28,137 bases of DNA, taken from a virus. Each line of letters opens with the position of its first letter. Position 1 is the first letter of the stretch. A program made the position numbers and the translations under genes. Under the pieces are notes generated by a model, which had not been told where the DNA came from, did not search any database, and saw only the letters and a program-made list of their open reading frames with translations. The stretch covers positions 1-28,137 of the IMG/VR virus record IMGVR_UViG_3300009151_000298, one strand, 5' to 3'. Of the stretch, positions 15,791 through 22,276 are shown one piece after another.

Positions 15791-16876
15791 CTAGGGTTTA
15801 ATATGCCAATTAGACTGACATCTTTGTTTGACAGCTTCTATTGCTTGGGTAGCATTTGTTTTATATTCTTGCATGATCTGTTCAAAGAAACTATCTGAGA
15901 AGAATCTTTCTCGATTACGTGCAGCAATTATATTAAGTTTGGAAAATAGTTCTATTTTTTCTAAGATTGGTAATTGAGTTATTCTTTTCATTTCTGCTAC
16001 AACTGCGTCCATTCTTGCTACCGGATCAATAATAGTATCATATGATTCGTCTAGTAGATCGCCAAAAGTTTCAAATCCATATCGACGTAAGTATTCCAAA
16101 CTGCTGTGTGTGGCCATTAACATAAATGGTTGTTGACATGCAATAGGTCGCAATGTTTTCTCAGTAAGATGTAATCTATCATCATCAAACAATGTTTCCA
16201 ACACAATCTCTATGTTACTTGTAATATAATCAAATGAAGTATAGTCGGCGCTGGCTGCACTATCAACAGTATTTAAATCGTAATATGATTCAAGGTCAGT
16301 ATGTATAGTCCATTTTTGATTATTATATATATGATCTAGATAATGGACAGTATCATCGACGGGTGCAAATCGAATATTGCAATATTCCTTAATATTGTTT
16401 TCTAATAGCATTTCGGCAAATCGCAGTCTATATTCTCGTGTGCCTTGCCATGCTCTATTATAGATTAAAAAATCATATCTATCTTCTCTTTTCTGTAGCA
16501 ATACACTATCATGTTTAGCATATCTAAACCAATCTTGTGCTATTATAGCATGACTCCAATAATAGATATCAATAATATTATGCTGTCTGAACATATCTAG
16601 TTGTTTTGATCGCTGCTCAGAATGACACAATATTCTATTATCTACAATCATAAATCGTTGTTGCATAGAATTATTTTTAAATATTTTAAAATCTAAAGGT
16701 TCTTGATCATGACAAACTAGTTTATATGTGACAGAATTTACATTGGAAGAATACTCTCTTAGTAATATTAAATTCTCCCAATTCTTTGTTCCGTGTGGAA
16801 AGAAATAATAAATTACAATAGGACTATCTGAAAAATTCTCTAGGAAATGATATAATCGATCTAAAGGAATACTCAT
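15791..16876 (-). CDS. Glycosyltransferase-like phage protein
   Basis: A 361-residue protein on the minus strand. At about residues 232-280 there is a segment DRLHLTEKTLRPIACQQPF followed by LEYLRRYGFETF and LLDESYD. The TEKxxRPIA block resembles the nucleotide-sugar-binding end of fucosyltransferase-like glycosyltransferases (an xTEKxxxAL motif) and recurs in phage proteins of this size. No DXD motif could be assigned with confidence. The N-terminal half has many aromatic residues and no membrane span. The ATG at 16876 has no clear Shine-Dalgarno. It diverges from an oxygenase-like gene 29 bases away. It could glycosylate a virion or host surface component. The fold assignment is tentative. 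Confidence 0.5.
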   Translation of the reverse strand: MSIPLDRLYHFLENFSDSPIVIYYFFPHGTKNWENLILLREYSSNVNSVTYKLVCHDQEPLDFKIFKNNSMQQRFMIVDNRILCHSEQRSKQLDMFRQHNIIDIYYWSHAIIAQDWFRYAKHDSVLLQKREDRYDFLIYNRAWQGTREYRLRFAEMLLENNIKEYCNIRFAPVDDTVHYLDHIYNNQKWTIHTDLESYYDLNTVDSAASADYTSFDYITSNIEIVLETLFDDDRLHLTEKTLRPIACQQPFMLMATHSSLEYLRRYGFETFGDLLDESYDTIIDPVARMDAVVAEMKRITQLPILEKIELFSKLNIIAARNRERFFSDSFFEQIMQEYKTNATQAIEAVKQRCQSNWHIKP

Positions 16877-16905
16877 AATATGTGTTTGCTAAATATAAAG
16901 TAGTT

Positions 16906-17424
16906 ATGAATACTGCGACTATCATCAAATATAATATTTTGAAATTTTGGGATGATGAATTTAAATCTCTGACTTATATCAACGAAGATTTCAATGATGT
17001 AGAAAAATTAGAATTATGGAAAGCTCAGGGATATTCTAGCAAGGTAACTGGAGATATGTGCGATATGCGCGATAAACAACCGAGTTGGAATTGGAAATTT
17101 ATCAAGCATTATGCTGCACTGGGATGGAAAGATATTGGTACAAGTTACTATCGCATGTCTACTGGCACGGTGCTACCCACACATGGTGATCTCTATTTGC
17201 GATATATTTCATTATTCAATTTACAAGGTCGAGAACATACTATACGCCGAGCAGTGATATTTTTAGAAGATTGGCAACCGGGACACTACTCTGAACAATT
17301 GGATAAACCATACGTAAATTGGCAAGCTGGCGACACAGTTGAATGGGCGTATGATACGTCACACATGGCTGCTAATCTTGGTCTTGCTCCGCGATATACA
17401 TTGCAACTCACCGGACATGTTTAG
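16906..17424 (+). CDS. 2OG-Fe(II) oxygenase-like (aspartyl/asparaginyl hydroxylase type) protein
   Basis: A probable iron-dependent dioxygenase that would hydroxylate a protein or small molecule using 2-oxoglutarate. I choose ATG 16906 (172 residues) over GTG 16882, which would start inside the intergenic region. The jelly-roll signature is HGD at His93-Asp95 (LPTHGDLYLRY), distal His153 (TSHMAANLG) and Arg163 (PRYTLQLTG), the HxD...H...R set that holds iron and 2OG. The spacing and the RRAVIFLEDW strand resemble the AspH family. It is shorter than eukaryotic AspH, as in other phages. The stop touches the GTG start of the amidinotransferase, so the two may act together. Confidence 0.7.
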   Translation: MNTATIIKYNILKFWDDEFKSLTYINEDFNDVEKLELWKAQGYSSKVTGDMCDMRDKQPSWNWKFIKHYAALGWKDIGTSYYRMSTGTVLPTHGDLYLRYISLFNLQGREHTIRRAVIFLEDWQPGHYSEQLDKPYVNWQAGDTVEWAYDTSHMAANLGLAPRYTLQLTGHV

Positions 17425-18339
17425 GTGATATCATCATTTAATGAATGGGATCCGTTGCGAGAAGTGGTAGTAGGATCAGCAACTGGAGCAAATTGGCCAA
17501 GCGCAGATCCAGTATTTGCAATGGAATATACTCGTACAAAATGGAAAGAAACTCCAGTACCATCTGGCGCTGTGCCACAATGGATAATTGATGAAGCCAA
17601 TGAGGATTTGGATATATTAGCAGCAACATTACATAATCTGGACATTGTTGTTCATAGACCTAAAGAAATAGATTTTGTTAAAACAGCTGGTATGTATAAT
17701 TATTGTCCACGAGATCGAATACTAGTTGCCGGATCAACTATGATAGATTGTGCAATGATGTATCCGTGTCGAGATCAAGAGATACATGCTTTAGCACATG
17801 TGGTTAATCGTGCAAAAACTGTAATAACCATGCAACGTGAGCATGGACTTGTATTTGATGCAGCCAACGTATGTAGACTGGGTGATACATGGATATATCT
17901 TGAAAGCGACAGTGGTAATCGCGCAGCATATAATTGGTTACAACAGCATTTCCCCACAGTTGATATTGAGCGATGTAATTTCTATGCAGGAGTACACATA
18001 GATTCAACTATCGTTCCATTACGTGAAGGATTGGTAATGTTAAATGCATCAAGGGTAACTGAAAACAATTGCCCACGAGCATTTGATAATTGGGATAAGA
18101 TTTGGATTGATAATGTACATGAACAGAATTTTCATCAATATCCCTATGCAAGTAAATGGATAGCAATGAATGTTTTAGTAGTTGATCCACATACAGTTAT
18201 TGTTGATAAACATCAGAAAAACATAATAGATAAACTAACGCAGTACAATTTTACTGTTATACCATTGGAACTACGACATAGTAGAACGCTAGGTGGTGGA
18301 TTTCATTGTACCACGTTAGATATAGTACGAGATATATAG
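17425..18339 (+). CDS. Amidinotransferase (glycine/inosamine amidinotransferase family)
   Basis: A 304-residue enzyme expected to move an amidino group, usually from arginine, onto an amine. The family's conserved blocks are present in order: NEWDPLREVVVG (6-17), YNYCPRDRILVAG, FDAANV with Asp145, HIDSTIVPLREGLVMLN with His191, and the terminal GGGFHCTT with Cys295. His-Cys spacing is 104 residues, the same as His303-Cys407 in human glycine amidinotransferase, and Asp145 fits its Asp254. No signal peptide. The GTG start follows the previous stop directly, with no clear ribosome binding site, so translation is probably coupled to the oxygenase. Substrate could be glycine, a modified amino acid or a nucleic acid base; the sequence does not say. 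Confidence 0.88.
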   Translation: MISSFNEWDPLREVVVGSATGANWPSADPVFAMEYTRTKWKETPVPSGAVPQWIIDEANEDLDILAATLHNLDIVVHRPKEIDFVKTAGMYNYCPRDRILVAGSTMIDCAMMYPCRDQEIHALAHVVNRAKTVITMQREHGLVFDAANVCRLGDTWIYLESDSGNRAAYNWLQQHFPTVDIERCNFYAGVHIDSTIVPLREGLVMLNASRVTENNCPRAFDNWDKIWIDNVHEQNFHQYPYASKWIAMNVLVVDPHTVIVDKHQKNIIDKLTQYNFTVIPLELRHSRTLGGGFHCTTLDIVRDI

Positions 18340-18342
18340 TAA

Positions 18343-18630
18343 TTATACCAACTCTATAATAGATGATTCTGGAATATCGATACCATGTTTTGTACACTGA
18401 TCGTTACGATATGCTATCCAACCTTCAGCGGCTGGTAAATCGATCCAGGTCCTAAGAAGAAATCGTTTATTGGTTGAAACTTCTAATGGTGGTTCATAGA
18501 TGAGTATTCCGTCTGTTTTTCCTTGGATTTTAAGTTCCTCGGCCGTTAGAAAACATTCGTTAGTAAATGTTTCATATTTTCCGCCATCGGCATATTTTTC
18601 ATAATTTGTTAATATTCTTGTTTGATACAT
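18343..18630 (-). CDS. Small conserved phage protein of unknown function
   Basis: A 95-residue minus-strand protein converging on the amidinotransferase gene with three bases between stops. AGGAGA lies upstream of its ATG, and a CATAAATA late element lies further upstream on the same strand. The sequence is mixed alpha/beta (NKRFLLRTWIDLPAAEGWIAYRNDQC) with a compact hydrophobic core and no membrane span. It resembles small dimeric ferredoxin-like folds in strand order, but I cannot name a family. Confidence 0.55.
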   Translation of the reverse strand: MYQTRILTNYEKYADGGKYETFTNECFLTAEELKIQGKTDGILIYEPPLEVSTNKRFLLRTWIDLPAAEGWIAYRNDQCTKHGIDIPESSIIELV

Positions 18631-18665
18631 GATTTCTCCTAATAATAGTTTGGATTAATATCCGC

Positions 18666-18694
18666 TTGACCGTATACTATATTTATGTTATACT
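18666..18694 (+). promoter_or_regulatory. Sigma-70-type promoter of the uvsE gene
   Basis: TTGACC (18666-18671) and TATACT (18689-18694) are spaced 17 bases. The predicted start at about 18701 leaves a leader of about 24 bases before the uvsE ATG. The CATAAATA element of the divergent gene lies inside the spacer of this promoter on the opposite strand. Confidence 0.6.
18680..18687 (-). promoter_or_regulatory. Late-type promoter on the minus strand (CATAAATA)
   Basis: Read on the minus strand, 18687 to 18680 is CATAAATA, one base from the T4 late consensus and identical to the element before the phasin-like gene. It would start a transcript about 45 bases upstream of the 95-residue minus-strand gene. 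Confidence 0.4.
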
Positions 18695-18724
18695 TATACA
18701 ACATTATTACTCAAGGGTGTTGAT

Positions 18725-19765
18725 ATGCGTGGTAAAATTGGTTTTGCTTGCAAATGGTTAAATGATCCATCCGAATGTGGCGGCATGAAGGTGAATGCCG
18801 TGGATCGTGACTTAAATGGCCGTAGTACCACCATGCGCTGGCTACGTGAACATCCAGCTGAAGCCGAACAACGTCAGTGGGACATAATGAATCACAATGC
18901 TGCGGCGGCTGTGAAAATGATCGAACGTGTGGGTAGTTTAGCACCCGAGTTACGTATGGTCAGACTAGGTAGTGAAATGCTACAAGGCTATACACAACAA
19001 GATTGGCAAGCCTGGTGGCAACGTAGAGAAATCCAGGATCATTTGGAACGTATATTTGCTCCTGTAGGCGAAACTGCCCGACGATTGGGTGTACGTATAA
19101 GTTTTCATCCTGGACAATTTTGTGTGCTGGCCAGTGTAAATGAAAACATTGTTGTTCGTAGTATAGAAGAGTTTGAATATCATGCAGATATGGCCCGGTG
19201 GATGGGGTTCGGCAAGAGTTTCCAGGATTTTAAAATCAATGTACACATCTCAGGTAGGCAAGGGCCCGAAGGAATCCGACGTGCTTGGAACAAGCTCAGT
19301 GTTGAAGCCCGCAACTGTATCACCATCGAAAATGAAGAAATAACACATGGACTTGCTGATTGTCTTAGTCTTGCCGATATTGTACCTTGTGTTCTTGACA
19401 TACATCATCACTTCATTAGAGAAGGGGAATACATACAACCTGACGATGACCGTGTGCAACAAGTTATTGATAGTTGGCGTGGGCTTCGTCCTACTATGCA
19501 CTATTCCGTCAGTCGTGAAGATCTACTCACAGATCATCCTGCCGATATTCTTCCAGATCTGGGCGCTTTGCTCTTAGCTGGACATAAAAAACAAAAGTTA
19601 AGGGCGCATTCGGACTTTTATTGGAATACAGCAGTAAACACATGGGCCGGTGGTTTTTGTGATCAGTTCGATATCATGTGCGAAAGTAAATCGAAGAACT
19701 TAGGTGCCCAACAGTTGTATAACTTCTGGAAAAACAACAAAGACGCGGTGAGTATTGTTTCTTAA
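18725..19765 (+). CDS. uvsE: UV damage endonuclease UvsE/UvdE
   Basis: A 346-residue TIM-barrel nuclease that nicks DNA 5' of UV photoproducts and other lesions. The family blocks are clear: IGFACKWLNDP start, MVRLGSEML, the metal-site strand RISFHPGQFCVLAS, NVHISG, ENEE (glutamate ligand), LDIHHH, and HYSVSRE...DHPADILP...AHSDFYWN. Length is typical of bacterial UvsE. It is preceded by a strong early-type promoter, so repair capacity would be made soon after infection. T4 uses the unrelated DenV for this job. The following gene has its own early promoter directly after the stop. Confidence 0.9.
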   Translation: MRGKIGFACKWLNDPSECGGMKVNAVDRDLNGRSTTMRWLREHPAEAEQRQWDIMNHNAAAAVKMIERVGSLAPELRMVRLGSEMLQGYTQQDWQAWWQRREIQDHLERIFAPVGETARRLGVRISFHPGQFCVLASVNENIVVRSIEEFEYHADMARWMGFGKSFQDFKINVHISGRQGPEGIRRAWNKLSVEARNCITIENEEITHGLADCLSLADIVPCVLDIHHHFIREGEYIQPDDDRVQQVIDSWRGLRPTMHYSVSREDLLTDHPADILPDLGALLLAGHKKQKLRAHSDFYWNTAVNTWAGGFCDQFDIMCESKSKNLGAQQLYNFWKNNKDAVSIVS

Positions 19766-19768
19766 TGG

Positions 19769-19797
19769 TTGACATCGAACGATTTATTTGCTATACT
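19769..19797 (+). promoter_or_regulatory. Strong sigma-70 promoter driving the early small-gene run
   Basis: Consensus TTGACA (19769-19774), 17-base spacer and TATACT (19792-19797). The predicted start is about 19804, only one or two bases before ATG 19806, so the first message would be nearly leaderless. Confidence 0.65.
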
Positions 19798-19805
19798 ACT
19801 AACAT

Positions 19806-20222
19806 ATGAAAAAATCTACAAAACTTTGGATTGATCCACCGTCCGGTTGGAGATACGGTTTCCCTAAAACGTGGGACCAGACTGGTGATATGAATGAATG
19901 GTTACTTAGTGAAGGGTATCCACAACAAGAGATTGATGCGTGTGGAAACTTTTTTTATGTAAGACAATGGCTAGATGAAGCAGATACAAACACAAAGGAG
20001 ATTAAAATGGCAAAGACTAAAACAGTAGTATCCAAGGTAAGTGACAAGTTAGCTAAGGTAAATGAAAATTTCAATGTTAACATGTATGACAATGGATTCA
20101 TGTTGGAAGTCAGTGGTAAGGATGCTGACAACGAATACAAAACAGCAAAGATCATGGTGTCAACAAGTAATGAATTGCTTGTATTGATTGCCGAAGTTGC
20201 TGAAATGGAACGTGATAGTTAA
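19806..20222 (+). CDS. Conserved phage protein, apparently an in-frame fusion with an internal start
   Basis: A 138-residue protein that appears to join two units. Residues 1-67 (LWIDPPSGWRYGFPKTWD...MNEWLLSEGYPQQEIDACGNFFYVRQW) match a small stand-alone protein frequent in large phages. Residues 68-138 begin with MAKTKTVVSKVSDKLAKV and form a separate small domain with beta-strands (VNMYDNGFMLEVSG). The junction contains AAAGGAG (19994-20000), six bases before an in-frame ATG at 20007, so a 71-residue product can also be made. No stop codon separates the two. Function of neither half is known. The upstream promoter leaves almost no leader. Confidence 0.6.
   Translation: MKKSTKLWIDPPSGWRYGFPKTWDQTGDMNEWLLSEGYPQQEIDACGNFFYVRQWLDEADTNTKEIKMAKTKTVVSKVSDKLAKVNENFNVNMYDNGFMLEVSGKDADNEYKTAKIMVSTSNELLVLIAEVAEMERDS
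20007..20222 (+). CDS. Probable internal translation product of the fused gene
   Basis: Starts at an ATG inside the preceding frame with an ideal AAAGGAG at a 6-base spacing, giving a 71-residue basic/acidic mixed protein (ending EVAEMERDS). Such a strong site within a coding region is unlikely by chance and suggests this was, or still is, an independent gene. Confidence 0.5.
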   Translation: MAKTKTVVSKVSDKLAKVNENFNVNMYDNGFMLEVSGKDADNEYKTAKIMVSTSNELLVLIAEVAEMERDS

Positions 20223-20224
20223 GC

Positions 20225-20461
20225 ATGATACTAATTCACGAACGCGTCGAAGAACTTGCTAAACAAGCAGATGAATATCTGTTGGAAAAAGTTCAGGAGG
20301 AAAATCGCAGTTCCTGGGCGCAAGTTTTTGCCGAGTTGATTGTGAAAGAATGTTTGGAGGCTTGTAGCAGAGCAAATGAGATTAGACATTTGGTGCCACC
20401 TACACAACAGCAAGTGGTATTGAGTTGTATGGATGAGATTGAAAGAACATTTCGGAGTTGA
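20225..20461 (+). CDS. Small phage protein of the FAELIVKEC family (frame-altered C-terminus)
   Basis: A 78-residue protein two bases after the previous stop. It shares with the genes at 21074 and 21313 an opening like ERIxELxxQA, the core FAELIVKECLE and a C-terminal helix. The relatives end KEHFGVEE or KEHFRVEE; this one ends EIERTFRS because its DNA carries one extra base before the conserved ACATTTCGG, shifting the frame into an earlier TGA. Function unknown. The last bases contain the conserved junction element that starts the next gene. Confidence 0.6.
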   Translation: MILIHERVEELAKQADEYLLEKVQEENRSSWAQVFAELIVKECLEACSRANEIRHLVPPTQQQVVLSCMDEIERTFRS

Positions 20462-20467
20462 AGAATG
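20454..20467 (+). repeat. Conserved gene-junction element, copy 1
   Basis: CGGAGTTGAAGAATGA spans 20453-20468. It supplies GGAG, an A-rich spacer and the ATG of the next gene while ending the upstream gene. Identical copies are at 20559-20574 and 21833-21848; variants are at 21301-21316 (CGGTGTTGAAGAATGA) and 21519-21534 (TAGAGTTGAAGAATGA). Confidence 0.7.
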
Positions 20468-20578
20468 ATTGAAATTGTTATTATTGTCGCAGTCGTTGTT
20501 ATTGTTGGTGTAAATGTTCTAACAACAGTATCAACAAGATTCCGCCGCTGGTTATATACGGAGTTGAAGAATGAGTAA
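20465..20578 (+). CDS. 37-residue single-pass membrane protein
   Basis: ATG 20465 with GGAG upstream (within the junction element) opens a 37-residue frame ending at TAA 20576-20578. Residues 3-17 are almost all Val and Ile (EIVIIVAVVVIVGVNVL), a single transmembrane helix, followed by a basic patch (RFRRW) and an acidic end. The basic patch predicts the C-terminus inside the cytoplasm. It overlaps the next gene by eight bases. Too small for most gene finders but well supported by its initiation site and by abutting genes. Confidence 0.6.
   Translation: MIEIVIIVAVVVIVGVNVLTTVSTRFRRWLYTELKNE
20559..20574 (+). repeat. Conserved gene-junction element, copy 2
   Basis: CGGAGTTGAAGAATGA, identical to copies at 20453-20468 and 21833-21848. 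Here it is read as T-E-L-K-N-E at the end of the upstream frame, a different frame from the other copies, and gives the start of the 168-residue gene. Confidence 0.7.
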
Positions 20579-21077
20579 TTTAACATCACATGCAATGAAC
20601 GAATTCCGTGCAGCAGGATGGTTGGACCAGAATGGCAAATATACTGATGACATGCAGGAATTGATATGTAATCATGTGCTTGCCCTATTAACTGTTTTTT
20701 CAGATGAGGGGCATTCTGGTACCTCTGCACCCTACACTATTGATCTGTTCTCTAAGTTGGCAAAGTATGATCCTATCGTTCCGCTAACTGGTGAGGACTG
20801 GGAATGGAGTGAAGTGTCTGATGGTGACAAGGGCAAGATGTATCAGAACAAACGGTGCGGTGCTGTATTTAAATCAGCAGATCGGCATGATGGGCAACCA
20901 TATTATATAGATGGAAAAGTGTATTGGGAATGGTATAAGAATGGTGATGGTGAAGTGAACAAAATTTATTTCACCTGTGGAGATTCTCAAGTGCCGATTA
21001 TGTTTCCCTACACACCAAAGTCCGAATATGTGTTTAGAGCGACAGATCAATTTTCCACTGAGATTATTCAAGAATGA
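20571..21077 (+). CDS. Conserved phage protein of unknown function
   Basis: A 168-residue protein initiated from a conserved junction element. The N-terminal part is helical (MSNLTSHAMNEFRAAGWLD) and the middle has a block (FSDEGHSGTSAPYTIDLFSKLAKYDPIVPLTGEDWEW) that I recognise as conserved among proteins from varied tailed phages, none characterised to my knowledge. The C-terminal part is beta-rich with two Cys (NKRCGAVF, YFTCGD) and ends IMFPYTPKSEYV. No signal or membrane segment. Early-type placement suggests a role in takeover, but this is conjecture. Confidence 0.65.
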   Translation: MSNLTSHAMNEFRAAGWLDQNGKYTDDMQELICNHVLALLTVFSDEGHSGTSAPYTIDLFSKLAKYDPIVPLTGEDWEWSEVSDGDKGKMYQNKRCGAVFKSADRHDGQPYYIDGKVYWEWYKNGDGEVNKIYFTCGDSQVPIMFPYTPKSEYVFRATDQFSTEIIQE

Positions 21078-21316
21078 ACGAACGGATTAGAAAACTATGT
21101 TCTCAGGCAATATCAGATGTTGATGGTATCCAAAACCCTGACACGCAAAATATGTATATTCCAGACTGCTTTGCCGAAAAGTTCGCCGAGTTGATTGTAG
21201 CAGACTGTTTAGATGTAGTAGCAATGCGGATTTATCTTGGCCCTGTAGAAATGTGCAGGCAAGAATGTAAAGCCCTGGCGTCAGAAATTAAAGAACATTT
21301 CGGTGTTGAAGAATGA
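21074..21316 (+). CDS. Small phage protein of the FAELIVKEC family
   Basis: An 80-residue protein overlapping the previous gene by four bases. It begins NERIRKLCSQA, has the family core FAEKFAELIVADCLD and ends EIKEHFGVEE. The fold should be two or three helices. It is a paralogue of the proteins at 20225 and 21313, so the family has been duplicated within this run. Function unknown. The last 16 bases are a variant of the junction element. Confidence 0.65.
   Translation: MNERIRKLCSQAISDVDGIQNPDTQNMYIPDCFAEKFAELIVADCLDVVAMRIYLGPVEMCRQECKALASEIKEHFGVEE
21301..21316 (+). repeat. Conserved gene-junction element, variant copy
   Basis: CGGTGTTGAAGAATGA, one base different from the main form. Read as F-G-V-E-E-stop together with the preceding TT, it overlaps the ATG of the next gene. 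Confidence 0.65.
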
Positions 21317-21534
21317 ACGAACGAATTAAAGAGTTAATGGACCAAGCCAGAGACGAAACAACCAAAGGAATATCATTTGATACTGGGCTTTCTTCTTATT
21401 CAAAAAGATTTGCCGATTTGATTGTGAAAGAATGTATCGATCAGTTATGTGTTAGTGACCCCACAGAAGATTTTGATAAGGGTGTAATCTGGGCAGCTCA
21501 ACAGATTAAAGAACATTTTAGAGTTGAAGAATGA
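21313..21534 (+). CDS. Small phage protein of the FAELIVKEC family
   Basis: A 73-residue paralogue of its neighbour: it starts NERIKELMDQA, has KRFADLIVKECIDQL in the middle and ends QQIKEHFRVEE. The start overlaps the upstream stop by four bases (ATGA). Divergence in the middle but conservation at both ends suggests an old duplication with selection on the terminal helix or on the initiation signal within it. Function unknown. Confidence 0.65.
   Translation: MNERIKELMDQARDETTKGISFDTGLSSYSKRFADLIVKECIDQLCVSDPTEDFDKGVIWAAQQIKEHFRVEE
21519..21534 (+). repeat. Conserved gene-junction element, variant copy
   Basis: TAGAGTTGAAGAATGA, two bases different from the main form at its 5' end. Read as R-V-E-E-stop; it overlaps the ATG of the gene at 21531. 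Confidence 0.6.
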
Positions 21535-21848
21535 CAACAATTAATCTTGAAGAAATTCCGCAAGGGGTATTAGATGACATCGCTGATTGTTTAGAAGTAG
21601 TTACCTTTGAAAATTATATTAAACCGGTAACTGCTGAATGTGAATTCAGACGATCAAACTATCGTAGGTTCGTTGCCAACAATGTTGAAGGCTGGGTGTT
21701 AGATAGTAAAACTTTTGAATCTAAATTAATTACAGGAACTAAAATGGAATGTTATCTTGTTCGGGGTGTTTTTACTGCCGATACCGCAGATATATATTCT
21801 GTACTATCTGCTGGTATCGGCGTATCAAATTTCGGAGTTGAAGAATGA
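21531..21848 (+). CDS. Protein of unknown function with a junction-encoded tail
   Basis: A 105-residue protein unrelated in its body to the FAELIVKEC family (MTTINLEEIPQGVLDDIADCL, then beta-rich FENYIKPVTAE and GWVLDSKTFESKLITG). Yet it ends NFGVEE, because its last bases are the same junction element. So the shared tail tracks the DNA element and not protein ancestry. No membrane segment. It overlaps its neighbours by four bases on both sides. Function unknown. Confidence 0.55.
   Translation: MTTINLEEIPQGVLDDIADCLEVVTFENYIKPVTAECEFRRSNYRRFVANNVEGWVLDSKTFESKLITGTKMECYLVRGVFTADTADIYSVLSAGIGVSNFGVEE
21833..21848 (+). repeat. Conserved gene-junction element, copy 3
   Basis: CGGAGTTGAAGAATGA, identical to the copies at 20453 and 20559. 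Identity with the first copy extends to ATTT upstream and one T downstream. It starts the DNA glycosylase gene. Confidence 0.7.
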
Positions 21849-22276
21849 TCGGATTTAACCCTCTACGTGATGATCTAATGGTACAACAACAAATCCACAA
21901 TAGCTGGGAACACATGGTGGGTGTTATCATGCTTAACCAAACTGGTCGTAAACCTGTCAAGACGACCTTGCCCGAATTCCTTTATTGGTTCCCAACACCA
22001 CTTGCATTGATTGCAGCAAATGAAGATTTTGTTAAAACTATACTGTCACCACTGGGTATGAGGAATGTGCGTTATACCCGGCTAATTAAAATGAGTAAGG
22101 ACTACTTGACTTGGGACGGAAATGATGCTACAATGCTATATGGTATTGGCAAATATGGCAGCGATAGCTATGAGATATTTTTTAAGAATAATTATACTGT
22201 TGCCCCAAAAGATAAAGAACTTGTGCGTTACTTGAATGATCTACAACCAGCTACTTTAGACAAGGAAATAACATGA
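21845..22276 (+). CDS. MBD4-like HhH-GPD DNA glycosylase
   Basis: A 143-residue single-domain glycosylase expected to remove a mismatched or damaged pyrimidine (T or U opposite G in the eukaryotic relative). It aligns by eye with the MBD4 catalytic domain: MLNQT (MBD4 LNRT), FLYWFPTPLALI, ILSPLGMRNVR, then LYGIGKYGSDSYEIFF (MBD4 HGIGKYGNDSYRIFC), the helix-hairpin-helix loop, and PKDKEL with Asp123 at the place of the catalytic Asp in PEDHKL. No iron-sulfur cysteines follow, unlike EndoIII/MutY. It starts from a conserved junction element and overlaps the next gene by four bases. With UvsE and LigA it could form a small excision-repair set. Confidence 0.8.
   Translation: MIGFNPLRDDLMVQQQIHNSWEHMVGVIMLNQTGRKPVKTTLPEFLYWFPTPLALIAANEDFVKTILSPLGMRNVRYTRLIKMSKDYLTWDGNDATMLYGIGKYGSDSYEIFFKNNYTVAPKDKELVRYLNDLQPATLDKEIT

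Noticed and set aside
16889-16900. GCTAAATATAAAG as a late promoter for the oxygenase gene
   Set aside because: It is only about ten bases from the chosen ATG, which would leave almost no leader; kept as a weak possibility but not annotated.
20453-21848. Repeated junction sequences as a CRISPR array or transposon ends
   Set aside because: The copies are irregularly spaced by coding genes, have no palindromy and sit exactly at start codons.
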